This document shows, one piece after another, positions 43,058 through 53,244 of a stretch of 64,000 nt of DNA. The notes beneath the pieces are model-generated. The model was not told where the DNA came from, did no database searches, and was given only the letters and a program-made list of their open reading frames with translations. The first letter of the stretch is position 1; each line of letters opens with the position of its first letter. Both the position numbers and the translations under genes were made by a program. This stretch comes from Methylotenera oryzisoli. GTDB taxonomy: Bacteria; Pseudomonadota; Gammaproteobacteria; Burkholderiales; Methylophilaceae. The stretch is from positions 59,465 through 123,464 of the forward strand of contig NZ_PQVH01000009.1 of assembly GCF_004661485.1 (NCBI RefSeq), written 5' to 3'.

Positions 43058-45217
43058 ATGTCATACACCACCACATTTCAATACAGTGTGCTCACACTCG
43101 CAGTGCTCAGCACCTTTGGCATCGCGCAACAAGCGCAAGCAGAAACAGCTGAAAAAATCGTCACAGCGCCAGTAGTTGTTACCGCAACACGCGTAGAGCA
43201 AAATAGCTTCGACCTACCAGTAGCGATTGATGTAGTAGAAAGCAAAGACATCCAGAATGGTCAACTGCAAATGACGCTTTCCGAAAGCTTAATTCGCGTT
43301 CCTGGCATCACCGCACAAAACAGAACACAATCTGCACAAGACCCACAAATTTCCAGCCGCGGGTTTGGCTCCCGCTCAAGTTTTGGGGTACGCGGCGTAC
43401 GCGTTTATGTAGATGGCATTCCACTCACCATGCCAGATGGTCAAGGCCAGCCAGGCGTAGTAGATTTATCAGCAGTCAAAAGCATAGAAGTCATGCGCGG
43501 CCCGTTTTCTGCGTTGTACGGCAACTCCTCTGGCGGCGTGATTCAAATGCTGACTAAAGATGCCCCCAAAACACCTGAAGTGGGTGCAACTGTCATGTTT
43601 GGCAGCTATGACACTAAGCGCCAAATTTTGGATGCTGCAGGCACAGCAGAAAACATTGAATACCTAGTCAATGTTTCGAACTTTGAAACCAACGGCTATC
43701 GCGACCATAGCGCTAGTAATAAGCAGCAGGCTACTGCAAAATTCAAAATCAACATTAGTGAAGATACTAAAATTAATGCACTCCTAAATTGGTTTGAGCA
43801 AGAAGCAGAAGACCCTTTAGGATTACCTAGAGTAGCGACTGCCAATGACCCATCTGCTTTTACGAACCCTAAAGCAGCACCAAATAGTGCTTACAATGCA
43901 AATACAAAGGTAAGCCGAAATCACACTCAAGTAGGTTTCAATATTGAGCATGCATTAAACTCAAATAATAAAATCAATTTGATGACATACGCAGGCAATC
44001 GTGAAAATCTGCAATATCTATCAACTAATGTGTCCAGCAACGCAGGCAGGGCAAGCTCAATCTCACGCGACTTCTGGGGCACGGATTTAAGATGGGATAA
44101 CAAAGGCAGCCTATTTAATCTTCCATATAGCCTTTCTATGGGGCTCACTTATGGCAAGATGAATGACGTAAGGTTAGATATCAATACGGACAAAGGTATT
44201 AAAAGACCAATTATTGCAAACAATGCCAACTCAGCACTAAACCGTGATGAAGATAATATCTCGACCAATTTTGACCAATATATCCAAGGTAAAATCTCAT
44301 TAAGTGACAATCTGGATATTCATGCCGGCGCCAGACACACCAAAGTAGAACTAGAAGTAAAAGATCACTTCTTATCTGGCACGGCAAATAATGGTAATAA
44401 CAGTGGCTCTGTTGAGTACCAAAAAACCACGCCAGTAATTGGCGCTATCTGGAAGGTAACACCAACAATAAACTTATATGCCAATTATGGTAAAGGTTTT
44501 GAAACACCAACCTTTATTGAAGCAGCATACAACTCAGTTAATAACGGTGCACCTAACTTAACACTTAAGCCAAGCGAAAGCACTAACTACGAGTTGGGAT
44601 TAAAGTCAGTGATTGCAGATAATCACCAACTAAACTTTAATGTATTTAAAATAGACACTAAGAACGAAATTGTTACTAAAGAGACAAACAGCTTTAATAG
44701 AAGCGTTTTTGGCAATGCAGACAAAACCAAGCGTACAGGCGCAGAACTATCTATTGACTCTCAATACGATAACAATATATCAACGTACCTTTCCTACTCA
44801 CTCTTAAATGCAAAGTTTGACTCAGACTTCACCTACATACCATCTTCAGGTACACCAACCACGATTCTATCTGGCAATAAAATCCCAGGTACTTATCGTA
44901 GTCAAATTTATGGTGAACTTGCATGGAGATACGCACCACTAGGCTTCAAAACTGCGCTGGAAGCAAGGCACAATAGCAAAGTCTACGTGAACGATATCAA
45001 CACCGACTCCGCACACGCTTATACAATATTCAATATACGAGCTGGATTTGAGCAAAATCTAGCGAATTGGCGGTTAAGTGAATACGTACGTGTGGAAAAT
45101 CTAAGTGACAAGAACTACATAGGTTCAGTTCGTGTCAACGATAGCAACCTACGCTTCTTTGAACCAGCGGCAGGTAGAAACTATTTACTAGGCCTAAGCG
45201 CGCAATACAAATTCTAA
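43058..45217 (+). CDS. TonB-dependent outer membrane receptor
   Basis: A 719-residue receptor. A signal peptide ends near residue 28 (FGIAQQAQA). A TonB box-like APVVVTATRV follows, then a plug domain (about 45-170) with SRGFGSRSSFGVRGVRVYVD, PLTMPDGQGQPG, and IEVMRGPFSALYGNSSGGVI. A 22-strand barrel ends in a terminal Phe (LSAQYKF). The plug resembles FecA-like siderophore receptors, but no ligand can be assigned. It is placed between coaBC and dut, with a possible FNR box before it and a terminator behind, so it is probably its own transcription unit. Confidence 0.92.
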   Translation: MSYTTTFQYSVLTLAVLSTFGIAQQAQAETAEKIVTAPVVVTATRVEQNSFDLPVAIDVVESKDIQNGQLQMTLSESLIRVPGITAQNRTQSAQDPQISSRGFGSRSSFGVRGVRVYVDGIPLTMPDGQGQPGVVDLSAVKSIEVMRGPFSALYGNSSGGVIQMLTKDAPKTPEVGATVMFGSYDTKRQILDAAGTAENIEYLVNVSNFETNGYRDHSASNKQQATAKFKINISEDTKINALLNWFEQEAEDPLGLPRVATANDPSAFTNPKAAPNSAYNANTKVSRNHTQVGFNIEHALNSNNKINLMTYAGNRENLQYLSTNVSSNAGRASSISRDFWGTDLRWDNKGSLFNLPYSLSMGLTYGKMNDVRLDINTDKGIKRPIIANNANSALNRDEDNISTNFDQYIQGKISLSDNLDIHAGARHTKVELEVKDHFLSGTANNGNNSGSVEYQKTTPVIGAIWKVTPTINLYANYGKGFETPTFIEAAYNSVNNGAPNLTLKPSESTNYELGLKSVIADNHQLNFNVFKIDTKNEIVTKETNSFNRSVFGNADKTKRTGAELSIDSQYDNNISTYLSYSLLNAKFDSDFTYIPSSGTPTTILSGNKIPGTYRSQIYGELAWRYAPLGFKTALEARHNSKVYVNDINTDSAHAYTIFNIRAGFEQNLANWRLSEYVRVENLSDKNYIGSVRVNDSNLRFFEPAAGRNYLLGLSAQYKF

Positions 45218-45234
45218 AAGCGCTTCCAGTAACC

Positions 45235-45268
45235 AAAGCCGGCATACATATTAATAGCCGGCTTTTTT
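45235..45268 (+). terminator. Intrinsic terminator after the TonB receptor
   Basis: AAAGCCGGC pairs with GCCGGCTTT around a 13-base loop and runs into six T. It lies 18 bp after the stop codon. Confidence 0.85.
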
Positions 45269-45328
45269 ATTCACCATATTTAGTGTTTAATACAAACCTG
45301 AGCCAACCACGATAAAAATACAAACATT

Positions 45329-45781
45329 ATGTCCATACTCATTGATCTAAAAATCCTAGACGACCGTTTACGCAGCCAGTTTCCCTCTTATGCAACACCA
45401 GGCTCTGCAGGTCTGGATTTACGTGCCTGTATTGAAACGCCAATCACCCTGCAGCCAGGGGAAACCACGCTGATTCCTACAGGCATGGCGATTCATATCG
45501 ACAATACTTATTATGCTGCCCTAATTTTACCGCGCTCAGGGCTAGGCCATAAGCATGGCATTGTGCTGGGAAACTTGGTGGGGTTAATTGATTCAGACTA
45601 TCAAGGACAACTAATGGTATCCTGCTGGAATCGCGGCAATACAGCGTTTGAGTTAAATCCGTTGGAGCGAATCGCACAATTGGTCATCGTACCTGTCATG
45701 CAGGCTGAGTTCCATGTAGTTGATGATTTTGATACCTCAGAACGTGGCGAAGGCGGCTTTGGTAGCACTGGAAAACACTAA
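45329..45781 (+). CDS. dut: dUTP diphosphatase
   Basis: Homotrimeric dUTPase of 150 residues. The five conserved motifs are seen in order: [49 protein letters not shown] with [11 protein letters not shown], and [12 protein letters not shown] at the C terminus, the P-loop-like lid. It hydrolyses dUTP and so keeps uracil out of DNA and supplies dUMP. Confidence 0.96.
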   Translation: MSILIDLKILDDRLRSQFPSYATPGSAGLDLRACIETPITLQPGETTLIPTGMAIHIDNTYYAALILPRSGLGHKHGIVLGNLVGLIDSDYQGQLMVSCWNRGNTAFELNPLERIAQLVIVPVMQAEFHVVDDFDTSERGEGGFGSTGKH

Positions 45782-45826
45782 CAAAAAATAATATGTGAAT
45801 TTACTGAAAAGAAACACATATTTAGC

Positions 45827-45856
45827 TTGAAACAAATAAAGAATGTGTACTATAAT
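45827..45856 (+). promoter_or_regulatory. rpmB-rpmG promoter
   Basis: TTGAAA (45827-45832) and a perfect TATAAT (45851-45856) stand 18 bases apart, giving a leader of about 30 nt before rpmB. Confidence 0.7.
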
Positions 45857-45894
45857 CACGCTCTTTCTCAAAAATAGAGTTCTTGGAGATAACC

Positions 45895-46131
45895 ATGGCA
45901 CGTGTATGTCAGGTAACAGGCAAAAAGCCAATGGTGGGTAACAATGTTTCTCACGCACAAAACAAAACAAAACGTCGTTTTTTACCTAATTTGCAAAACC
46001 GCAAATTCTGGGTTGAGAGCGAAAACCGCTGGGTAAGCATGCGTATTACTAACGCTGCGCTACGCACTATCGACAAAAACGGTATTGATGCTGTTTTAGC
46101 TGATATGCGTGCTGCTGGCGAAAAGATTTAA
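45895..46131 (+). CDS. rpmB: 50S ribosomal protein L28
   Basis: A 78-residue bL28 starting [20 protein letters not shown] after GGAGAT; the frame is open four codons further up, but that start is not used in the family. It lacks the paired cysteines of the zinc-binding form. rpmG follows 36 bp behind in the usual rpmBG pair. Confidence 0.97.
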   Translation: MARVCQVTGKKPMVGNNVSHAQNKTKRRFLPNLQNRKFWVESENRWVSMRITNAALRTIDKNGIDAVLADMRAAGEKI

Positions 46132-46167
46132 GCTGCTAACTTAACTTAGCAAATAAAGGAAAGTAAA

Positions 46168-46323
46168 ATGCGCGAAAAAATCAAATTAGAGTCAAGTGCT
46201 GGTACAGGTCATTTCTATACCACTACAAAAAACAAACGTACAATGCCAGGCAAATTAGAAATCAAAAAATTTGACCCAGTTGTACGCAAGCACGTAATGT
46301 ACAAAGAAACAAAATTGAAATAA
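46168..46323 (+). CDS. rpmG: 50S ribosomal protein L33
   Basis: A 51-residue bL33: [19 protein letters not shown], then [20 protein letters not shown], ending KETKLK. No cysteines, so it is the zinc-free form. AAAGGAAAG precedes the ATG, and a strong terminator follows. Confidence 0.96.
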   Translation: MREKIKLESSAGTGHFYTTTKNKRTMPGKLEIKKFDPVVRKHVMYKETKLK

Positions 46324-46335
46324 TTCGTTATTTCA

Positions 46336-46374
46336 GCAATAAAAAAGCTCACTATATGTGAGCTTTTTTATTGC
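46336..46374 (+). terminator. Intrinsic terminator after rpmG
   Basis: A 17-bp stem ending GCTCAC / GTGAGC with a TATAT loop, with six A on the left arm and six T on the right arm. The symmetry would also let it act on the convergent channel gene. Confidence 0.88.
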
Positions 46375-46454
46375 CTAATGTTTATTGCCTTTTATTGCTT
46401 AAAATCAACTGACTGACTGCGTATAGAGATCGCAACTAAACTCCAAACCCAACG

Positions 46455-47717
46455 CTAAGCACCCAATAAGCGCACTTCTCGCTGCGGGTAAGGGATAGAG
46501 ATATCATGCGCCTTAAACAAGCGCCAAATCGCCATAAAAAGATCAGATTGCAAGCTAGAAGTACCCTCTTCAGCATCATGAATCCATACCGTTAAGCGAA
46601 CATCTATACCGCTCTCAGCAAAGCCCGTGACAACCGAGCCAGGCGCAGGCGTGACCAGCACCCTAGGGTGATCCTCTGCCGCCTTAATCAGTAACTGCAA
46701 CACCAACTCTAAATCACTCTCATAGCCAACTTGTACCGCCACCTGCACTCTGGTATTTCTATCCATGCCCGAATGGTTAATCACTGGATTGATAATCAAA
46801 GTTTCGTTAGGAATGATCACCTCAGTACCATCCAACTTCTTCAATACCAGATAGCGTGTACGTAAATCTTTAATAATTCCGTAATGCACATCAATCGTCA
46901 CAATATCGCCAATGCTAATAGATTTATCCATCAGCAAAATAAAGCCACTCACATAATTACTGGCGATACGCTGCAAACCAAAACCCAGCCCCACGCCCAA
47001 TGCACCACCAAATACGGAAATTAAAGTTAAATCTAAGCCAACAGCCGAAAGCCCGATCAGCACGGCAATAAACAGCAAGCAAATGCGCACCACTTTAGCC
47101 AACATCACACGGGTATTGGCATTGAGCTGCGCTACCTGCATCAGTTTATTTTCAATAACGCGACTTAGCCACATTGCTACAAAAACTGTAATCAATATGG
47201 TGAGCAAACCTTGCAGTAAAAGTAATAAATTAACGGGGTTTTTGCCTATCTTGAATTTGACAGCTTCTAACGTTTCCAACATCTCAGGCAAAATACCACT
47301 TAAATGCAATGCCAATACCAGCCAAATCATCGTTGCAAGCGTATGCTCTATCGTTTTAAGCACGCCACCTGGCGCGATAATATAACGCATGGCATATACC
47401 ACTAAGCGCACCGCAGCCATCGCCAAAAGCAAATTACTGGCAAGGTGAAGCATGGTCGTATGTTGCCAGTGCCCCAATACCCATTTTGAGAATAAAACGA
47501 TACTAAGGGTGGATAACGGAAACAGTAGGCGATTAAATGTGCCAATGCCTATTTTCCAGCTCTCAGGCGCGTGACTCATCACGTAGGCACGTATGGCGCC
47601 ATTGATCATCCAGGCAATGGCACAAGCCATCACAATCACACCAATTTGCCAGCCTGCGACAGGCGTTCCAATATCAGCTAATATTTCTTGCCATATGAAA
47701 TCAATGCGATTACTCAT
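46455..47717 (-). CDS. MscS-family mechanosensitive ion channel
   Basis: A 420-residue channel with an extended set of N-terminal helices (about five) before the MscS core. The pore helix region is VFGGALGVGLGFGLQRIASN near residue 235, followed by the beta domain FILLMDKSISIGDIVTIDVH and GIIKDLRTRYLVLKKLDGTE, VIIPNETLI. It releases osmolytes on hypo-osmotic shock. It lies just behind mgtE (18 bp), perhaps co-transcribed. Confidence 0.93.
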   Translation of the reverse strand: MSNRIDFIWQEILADIGTPVAGWQIGVIVMACAIAWMINGAIRAYVMSHAPESWKIGIGTFNRLLFPLSTLSIVLFSKWVLGHWQHTTMLHLASNLLLAMAAVRLVVYAMRYIIAPGGVLKTIEHTLATMIWLVLALHLSGILPEMLETLEAVKFKIGKNPVNLLLLLQGLLTILITVFVAMWLSRVIENKLMQVAQLNANTRVMLAKVVRICLLFIAVLIGLSAVGLDLTLISVFGGALGVGLGFGLQRIASNYVSGFILLMDKSISIGDIVTIDVHYGIIKDLRTRYLVLKKLDGTEVIIPNETLIINPVINHSGMDRNTRVQVAVQVGYESDLELVLQLLIKAAEDHPRVLVTPAPGSVVTGFAESGIDVRLTVWIHDAEEGTSSLQSDLFMAIWRLFKAHDISIPYPQREVRLLGA

Positions 47718-47735
47718 GTTTGCTAAACCTAGAAA

Positions 47736-49172
47736 TTAAATCAAAAATATAGTGGCCAACCCTAAAAAGATAAAGAAACCGCCACTGTCAGTCATCGCTG
47801 TAATCAGCACACTAGAGCCCACCGCAGGGTCGCGGCCTATCTTATTCATCATTAATGGAATCACAACTCCCATTAATGCAGCTAAGAGCAGATTAAGTGT
47901 CATTGCAGACATCATGACCAGACCCAATGGATAACTGCCATAAAGCGCATACGCCACTGCGCCAATCACACCACCCCAGAGCAAGCCATTAAGCAAGGCA
48001 ACGCCCAGCTCTTTGGTAATCAGGGACTTCATGTTATGTGAGGCAACCTGCCCCAATGCCAAACCACGGACTATCATGGTAGTGGTTTGATTACCAGAAT
48101 TACCACCCACACCTGCCACAATCGGCATCAGCGCAGCCAGCGCTACTATTTTCTCAATAGAGCCCTCAAATAAACCAATTACGCGTGACGCTATCAATGC
48201 AGTAATTAAATTAATCGCTAGCCAAGCCCACCTGTTCTGTACAGACTTCCACACTGATGCAAAGAAGTCCTCCTCTTCGCGTAAACCAGCCATAGAAAGC
48301 ATATCGCTCTCTGCCTCTTCGCGAATCAAATCCATCACAGCATCAACAGTCACACGCCCAACCAACTTGCCACTTTCATCCACCACCGGCGCGGTCACCA
48401 AATCGTAACGTTCAAATGCCTTTGCTGCGTCATCTGCAATATCTTCCGGATGAAATATCACCGCATCTTCAGACATCACGTCAGCCACTTTTGCATCCAA
48501 ATCACTCACCACCAACCGCTTTAATGGCAACACCCCATGTAGCACATCATCACGATCCACCACAAACAGCTTATCAGTGTGATCAGGCAGGCCACCCAAC
48601 CGACGCATATAGCGTAAAGCAACCTCCAAGGTAATATCTTCGCGGATCGTGACAATATCAAAGTCCATGATAGAGCCAACAGCATCATCAGAATAAGACA
48701 ATGCAGATTGCAAACGTGCTCTATTTTGCGCATCCAGACTATCTAGCAGGTCCTGCAAGACGTCTTTAGGCAAGTCCGGGGCCAGGTCAGCCAACTCGTC
48801 GGTATCAAGCCGCTCAGCTGCCGCCAGCAGCTCATCAGAGTCCATGTCTGCAATCAGCGTCTGCCGTACCGCGTCAGACACTTCGAGCAGGATTTCACCG
48901 TCACGGTCGGCTTTCACCAACTCCCAAACATCTAAACGCTGCTCTAGTGGTAAAGCTTCAAGAATATATGCAACGTCAGCCGGGTGTAAAAGTTCTAGTT
49001 TCTTTTGGAGTTCGTTAAGGTTTTGTTTATGGACTAAAGACTCAATCAGCTCGTGATTAGACATCTCTTGGTTATGCACCATATTTTCAATTAAGCGATG
49101 CTTTTCAAGGAGAGAAATAACCTGTTGCAGGCTTTCGCTCAAACTCTCTTTGGTTTCCTGAATGTCTGCCAT
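47736..49172 (-). CDS. mgtE: Magnesium transporter MgtE
   Basis: A 478-residue protein with the standard MgtE layout. The N-terminal helical domain (30-150) includes LHPADVAYILEALPLEQRL, two CBS domains follow (about 155-285: SIMDFDIVTIREDITLEVAL and VADVMSEDAVIFHPED) and then five membrane helices. The pore signature GVGGNSGNQTTTMIVRGLAL is near residue 365, and TDSGGFFIFLGLATIFL closes the protein. It imports magnesium, with the CBS domains acting as the magnesium sensor. Confidence 0.95.
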   Translation of the reverse strand: MADIQETKESLSESLQQVISLLEKHRLIENMVHNQEMSNHELIESLVHKQNLNELQKKLELLHPADVAYILEALPLEQRLDVWELVKADRDGEILLEVSDAVRQTLIADMDSDELLAAAERLDTDELADLAPDLPKDVLQDLLDSLDAQNRARLQSALSYSDDAVGSIMDFDIVTIREDITLEVALRYMRRLGGLPDHTDKLFVVDRDDVLHGVLPLKRLVVSDLDAKVADVMSEDAVIFHPEDIADDAAKAFERYDLVTAPVVDESGKLVGRVTVDAVMDLIREEAESDMLSMAGLREEEDFFASVWKSVQNRWAWLAINLITALIASRVIGLFEGSIEKIVALAALMPIVAGVGGNSGNQTTTMIVRGLALGQVASHNMKSLITKELGVALLNGLLWGGVIGAVAYALYGSYPLGLVMMSAMTLNLLLAALMGVVIPLMMNKIGRDPAVGSSVLITAMTDSGGFFIFLGLATIFLI

Positions 49173-49314
49173 AATGACCCAATACTATTTTAATTTAGTT
49201 ACTACGCCATTATGATTTATTTTTAATTAAAAATAGAATCATTCAGCAAAAAATCTGCGTGAGTCCATACTGCGCAATGCTGTAATCTACATATACACAG
49301 GAACAACACCTACC

Positions 49315-49569
49315 ATGTTAGCGCTCACGCTTTACACTACATCTCACTGCCATCTATGCGAAGAAGCTGAAGCAATACTCAGCAGCATAGCAAATGATCA
49401 TGACATTACTTGGCGTACGATTGAAATTGCAGATAATAATCAGCTACTAGAAACTTATGGCACAACAATTCCAGTAATCCAGATAACTGGCACAAGCTCT
49501 GAGATTAAATGGCCATTTGGTGCAGAAGAGATATTAGCGTTAGTTAAAACAGACACAATGCCAAAATAG
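49315..49569 (+). CDS. Glutaredoxin-like protein (DUF836)
   Basis: An 84-residue thioredoxin-fold protein. LTLYTTSHCHLCEEAEAIL holds the Cys12-x-x-Cys15 site, followed by the cis-Pro segment TTIPVIQI. It is of the short, glutaredoxin-like type common near housekeeping genes; its partner is unknown. It converges with the ribosomal cluster, and a bidirectional terminator separates them. Confidence 0.85.
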   Translation: MLALTLYTTSHCHLCEEAEAILSSIANDHDITWRTIEIADNNQLLETYGTTIPVIQITGTSSEIKWPFGAEEILALVKTDTMPK

Positions 49570-49598
49570 AAGTTTCACAACGTCAATCGCGTACGCTT

Positions 49599-49638
49599 AA
49601 AACTAAAAAACCAGCAATGTAGCTGGTTTTTTAGTTTT
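49599..49638. terminator. Bidirectional terminator at the end of the alpha operon
   Basis: A 17-bp stem whose centre is CCAGC / GCTGG around AATGTA, with A-rich left and T-rich right arms. It can end both the glutaredoxin-like gene and the rpsM-rplQ transcript. Confidence 0.88.
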
Positions 49639-49656
49639 TATAACAACTGAAACGAC

Positions 49657-50046
49657 CTACTCAGTCACTACTGCTTCCGTTGATGGATCTGGACGATCAA
49701 CCAACTCAACAAGTGCCATAGGTGCATTATCACCATTACGGAAACCACATTTAAGGATACGTAAGTAACCACCATTACGTGTGTTATAACGTGGACCTAA
49801 CTCAGCAAACAATTTACCTACGATGTCACGATCGCGTAAACGATCGAAAGCAAGGCGGCGGTTTGCCAAAGTTGCAGTTTTACTAAGCGTAATTAACGGC
49901 TCTGCAAACTTACGCAACTCTTTTGCCTTAGGCAAAGTAGTTTTGATGATTTCATGACGCAACAAAGATGTTGTCATGTTACGGAACATTGCAGCACGAT
50001 GACTGCTTGTACGATTTAATTTACGATTGCTATTACCGTGACGCAT
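49657..50046 (-). CDS. rplQ: 50S ribosomal protein L17
   Basis: A 129-residue bL17: [20 protein letters not shown], then [19 protein letters not shown] and [17 protein letters not shown]. It is last in the alpha operon, 42 bp behind rpoA. Confidence 0.97.
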   Translation of the reverse strand: MRHGNSNRKLNRTSSHRAAMFRNMTTSLLRHEIIKTTLPKAKELRKFAEPLITLSKTATLANRRLAFDRLRDRDIVGKLFAELGPRYNTRNGGYLRILKCGFRNGDNAPMALVELVDRPDPSTEAVVTE

Positions 50047-50088
50047 AGTAATTCCTTAAGTTTTCTATATCTTCAATATCAGCTTGTA

Positions 50089-51075
50089 TTAAGCTTTTTC
50101 CAAACCAACCGGTGGCCAGTTTTCTAATTTCATACCCAATGTCAGGCCACGAGTAGCCAAAACATCTTTAATTTCATTCAATGATTTACGGCCAAGATTA
50201 GGAGCTTTTAACAACTCGTTCTCTGTACGTTGAATCAAATCACCGATGTAAAATATATTTTCTGCTTTTAGGCAGTTAGCTGAACGTACAGTTAACTCTA
50301 AATCATCAACTGGGCGCAATAACACAGGATCAACTTGTGGAGCTGATTTAACTTCAACTTCACTAGGTGCACCTTCTAAATCAGCAAACACAGATAACTG
50401 ACCCATTAAGATACGAGCAGCATCGCGAATTGCTTGTTCTGGCTCAATAACGCCATTCGTTTCCACATCCATTACCAACTTATCTAAGTCAGTACGTTGT
50501 TCAACACGTGCACTATCAACATAGTAACTTACTTTGTTGATCGGGCTAAATGATGCATCAACCATAATGAAACCTAAAACACGGTCATCATCATTAGATT
50601 TTTGACGCACTGGTACAGGTTGATAACCGCGACCGATTTCAACTTTAACTTCCAGGTTCAATTTGCCACCTTTAGTTAAGTGAGCAATCACGTGATCAGG
50701 GTTAACGATTTCAGCATCGTGACCTGTTTCAAAATCAGCTGCAGTAACAACACCTTCAACAGATTTATTCAATTTCAGAATAGTTTCTGATTTTGAGTTT
50801 AATTTCAGAGCTACACCTTTAAGGTTTAGCAAGATATCAACAACATCTTCTTGAACGCCATCTAAAGTAGAGTACTCATGCACTACACCATCAATTTTGA
50901 CTTCAGTAATAGCGAAGCCTGGAATTGATGAAAGCAAAACGCGACGTAATGCATTACCAAGCGTGTAACCAAAACCACGCTCCATTGGCTCTAAAGTAAC
51001 ACGTGCGCGTAATGGAGATAACACCTCAACATCAACAACGCGAGGCTTTAAATACTCGGTAGGACTGTTTTGCAT
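50089..51075 (-). CDS. rpoA: RNA polymerase alpha subunit
   Basis: A 328-residue alpha subunit. The N-terminal dimerisation domain has [20 protein letters not shown] near 32-51 and [16 protein letters not shown] near 78; the C-terminal domain (about 245-328) has [20 protein letters not shown], and [18 protein letters not shown], which contacts UP elements and activators. Spacers with hairpins separate it from rpsD (101 bp). Confidence 0.98.
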   Translation of the reverse strand: MQNSPTEYLKPRVVDVEVLSPLRARVTLEPMERGFGYTLGNALRRVLLSSIPGFAITEVKIDGVVHEYSTLDGVQEDVVDILLNLKGVALKLNSKSETILKLNKSVEGVVTAADFETGHDAEIVNPDHVIAHLTKGGKLNLEVKVEIGRGYQPVPVRQKSNDDDRVLGFIMVDASFSPINKVSYYVDSARVEQRTDLDKLVMDVETNGVIEPEQAIRDAARILMGQLSVFADLEGAPSEVEVKSAPQVDPVLLRPVDDLELTVRSANCLKAENIFYIGDLIQRTENELLKAPNLGRKSLNEIKDVLATRGLTLGMKLENWPPVGLEKA

Positions 51076-51101
51076 AGTTATACCTTTAATTTTTTAATAT
51101 G

Positions 51102-51161
51102 CTCGTTATTGCTATGAACAACGAGTGATTAATTAGTTAACCCCAGGGCTAACTAATTAAT
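51102..51161 (-). other. Paired hairpins between rpsD and rpoA
   Basis: CTCGTT / AACGAG (51102-51125) and a longer stem, ATTAATTAGTTA / TAACTAATTAAT with CCC/GGG inside (51128-51161), lie in the 101-bp spacer. They may affect RNA processing or partial termination before rpoA. Confidence 0.5.
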
Positions 51162-51176
51162 CTAATCAGAACTTAA

Positions 51177-51806
51177 TTACTTAGAGTAAAGCTCAACTAC
51201 CAATGATTCATTGATGGTTGGTGGCAGCTCATCGCGTTGTGGCTTAGCTTTAAAAGTACCTTTCAAAGCTTTCACATCAACTTCTAACCACTCTGGGAAA
51301 CCACGTTGCTCAGCAGCTTCTAGTGCACCTTTGATACGCAATTGCGTTTTTGATGCTTCAGCTACACTGATAACGTCGCCAGCTTTAACTTGGTATGAAG
51401 GAATGTTAACGCGCTTGCCATTTACTAAAATACTGTTATGACGAACGATTTGACGTGCTTCAGTACGTGAACCACCTAGACCCATTCTGTAAGTAACGTT
51501 ATCTAAACGGCACTCTAACAGTTGTAACAAGTTCTCACCTGTAATGCCTTTTTGGCGGTCAGCTTCAGCGTAGTAGCTACGGAATTGAGCTTCTAGCACG
51601 CCATAAATACGACGAACTTTTTGTTTCTCACGTAACTGAACACCGTAGTCAGATAAACGTTGGTTACGACGTTGACCGTGTTGACCTGGTGGGAAGTTAC
51701 GTTTTTCAATTGCACATTTATCAGTAAAGCATTTTTCAGCTTTTAAAAACAACTTCTCGCCTTCGCGACGGCACTGACGGCATTTAGGATCTAAATTTCT
51801 AGCCAA
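51177..51806 (-). CDS. rpsD: 30S ribosomal protein S4
   Basis: A 209-residue uS4. The N-terminal part carries four cysteines ([10 protein letters not shown]...[13 protein letters not shown]), the zinc-binding form, unlike E. coli S4. The S4 RNA-binding domain follows with [20 protein letters not shown] and [20 protein letters not shown]. In E. coli S4 represses the alpha operon. Confidence 0.97.
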   Translation of the reverse strand: MARNLDPKCRQCRREGEKLFLKAEKCFTDKCAIEKRNFPPGQHGQRRNQRLSDYGVQLREKQKVRRIYGVLEAQFRSYYAEADRQKGITGENLLQLLECRLDNVTYRMGLGGSRTEARQIVRHNSILVNGKRVNIPSYQVKAGDVISVAEASKTQLRIKGALEAAEQRGFPEWLEVDVKALKGTFKAKPQRDELPPTINESLVVELYSK

Positions 51807-51832
51807 GATAGTTCTCCAGTAATCTTTTTCGC

Positions 51833-52222
51833 TTAGATGCGACGTTTTTTAGGTGGACGGCAACCGTTATGCGGAACTGGCGTCACATCAGTAATGCTGG
51901 TAATTTTAAAACCAGCTGCATTAAGTGCGCGCACAGCAGATTCACGACCTGGACCTGGGCCTTTAATACGCACCTCTAAATTCTTTACACCGTTCTCTTG
52001 CGCCGATTTACCAGCAACTTCAGCTGCAACCTGTGCTGCAAAAGGGGTACTTTTACGTGAACCTTTAAAACCTTGACCACCAGAAGTAGCCCATGACAAA
52101 GCATTGCCTTGACGGTCTGTAATGGTGATGATGGTATTGTTAAAAGACGCATGCACGTGGGCAATACCCTCTGCAATATTCTTTTTAACTTTTTTTCTTA
52201 CGCGTACATTAGCTTTTGCCAT
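51833..52222 (-). CDS. rpsK: 30S ribosomal protein S11
   Basis: A 129-residue uS11 with [20 protein letters not shown] and the C-terminal [18 protein letters not shown]. It follows rpsM after a 99-bp spacer that includes a hairpin. Confidence 0.97.
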   Translation of the reverse strand: MAKANVRVRKKVKKNIAEGIAHVHASFNNTIITITDRQGNALSWATSGGQGFKGSRKSTPFAAQVAAEVAGKSAQENGVKNLEVRIKGPGPGRESAVRALNAAGFKITSITDVTPVPHNGCRPPKKRRI

Positions 52223-52284
52223 GTTGCATTTTCCTTACCAATAAATCTAACTTAAATTGTAAACTTCTAATCGTTTAGTCTACT

Positions 52285-52310
52285 AAAGCGCTTAACTAAC
52301 AAAGCGCTTT
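52285..52310 (-). other. Hairpin between rpsM and rpsK
   Basis: AAAGCGCTT (52285-52293) pairs with AAGCGCTTT (52302-52310). The spacer is unusually long for this operon; the stem may be a processing or attenuation signal. Confidence 0.4.
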
Positions 52311-52321
52311 ATAGCCGAGGA

Positions 52322-52684
52322 TTACTTAGACTGCTTAATTGCCTTAACTGGGCCCTTACGAGTACGCGCATTTGTTTTAGTGCGCTGACCACGAACCGGC
52401 AATCCACGACGATGGCGAACGCCTCTATAGCATCCTAAATCCATCAAACGTTTAATGTTCATTGAAACTTCGCGACGTAAGTCACCTTCAACTTTAAACT
52501 TCGCAACTTCATCACGTAACTTTTCAACATCTGCATCGTTCAGATCTTTAATTTTTGCAGTTGCTAAAACACCAGCAGCAACGCAAATCTTTTGTGCAGT
52601 GTTACGTCCAATACCGTAAATTGCTGTTAAAGCAATTTCAGTGTGTTTGTTATTCGGGATATTTACCCCTGCAATACGCGCCAT
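52322..52684 (-). CDS. rpsM: 30S ribosomal protein S13
   Basis: A 120-residue uS13: [20 protein letters not shown], the helix-two-turn-helix [18 protein letters not shown] and the C-terminal [19 protein letters not shown]. First gene of the alpha operon; GGAG lies before the ATG and a promoter 50-80 bp upstream. Confidence 0.98.
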   Translation of the reverse strand: MARIAGVNIPNNKHTEIALTAIYGIGRNTAQKICVAAGVLATAKIKDLNDADVEKLRDEVAKFKVEGDLRREVSMNIKRLMDLGCYRGVRHRRGLPVRGQRTKTNARTRKGPVKAIKQSK

Positions 52685-52736
52685 ACTTTACTCCAAATTA
52701 GGCCCTACTGATTCACTTGCTTCAAAAAAGCCGATG

Positions 52737-52765
52737 ATTTTAACAGGAAAACCATTTTTTATCAA
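52737..52765 (-). promoter_or_regulatory. Alpha operon promoter
   Basis: On the minus strand TTGATA (52765-52760) and TAAAAT (52742-52737) are 17 bases apart, each matching five of six consensus positions. The leader to rpsM is about 45 nt. Confidence 0.65.
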
Positions 52766-52858
52766 ATAGCTAATCTTCTGATCAATCAAATTATTGACCA
52801 ACTTAAATTAATATGCAGCCTAAGCCTTTATTAATTTGGGTTAAATGAAGTTAATCAA

Positions 52859-52972
52859 TTAACCTTGACGTTGTTTATGACGTGGATCTGTGCAGATAAT
52901 GCGCACAACGCCACGACGACGAACAACTTTACAATTACGGCATAAAGCCTTTACTGATGCACGAACTCTCAT
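52859..52972 (-). CDS. rpmJ: 50S ribosomal protein L36
   Basis: A 37-residue bL36: [20 protein letters not shown], then [17 protein letters not shown]. The three cysteines and one histidine (C11, C14, C27, H32) make the zinc-binding form. It is too short to be obvious in an ORF scan but stands in its usual place between infA and rpsM. Confidence 0.96.
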   Translation of the reverse strand: MRVRASVKALCRNCKVVRRRGVVRIICTDPRHKQRQG

Positions 52973-53018
52973 ATTTCACTCCAATACAACTAAACTGTAT
53001 GCTTACAACGTTTATGAT

Positions 53019-53237
53019 TTATTTTGCGCGGAACGTAATGCGCGCGCGAGATAAATCATAAGGCGTCATCTCAACGGTGACTTTATCACCAGGTAAAATA
53101 CGAATATAGTGCATACGCATTTTTCCTGAAATATAGCCTAAAACAACATGACCATTTTCTAACTTAACTCTGAAAGTAGCATTGGGGAGATTTTCTAAAA
53201 TCTCACCTTGCATTTCAATTCTATCTTCCTTAGCCAT
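53019..53237 (-). CDS. infA: Translation initiation factor IF-1
   Basis: A 72-residue OB-fold protein: [20 protein letters not shown], then [20 protein letters not shown] and the [19 protein letters not shown] block. It binds the ribosomal A site during initiation. secY lies 7 bp upstream. Confidence 0.97.
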   Translation of the reverse strand: MAKEDRIEMQGEILENLPNATFRVKLENGHVVLGYISGKMRMHYIRILPGDKVTVEMTPYDLSRARITFRAK

Positions 53238-53244
53238 CTTGCAA

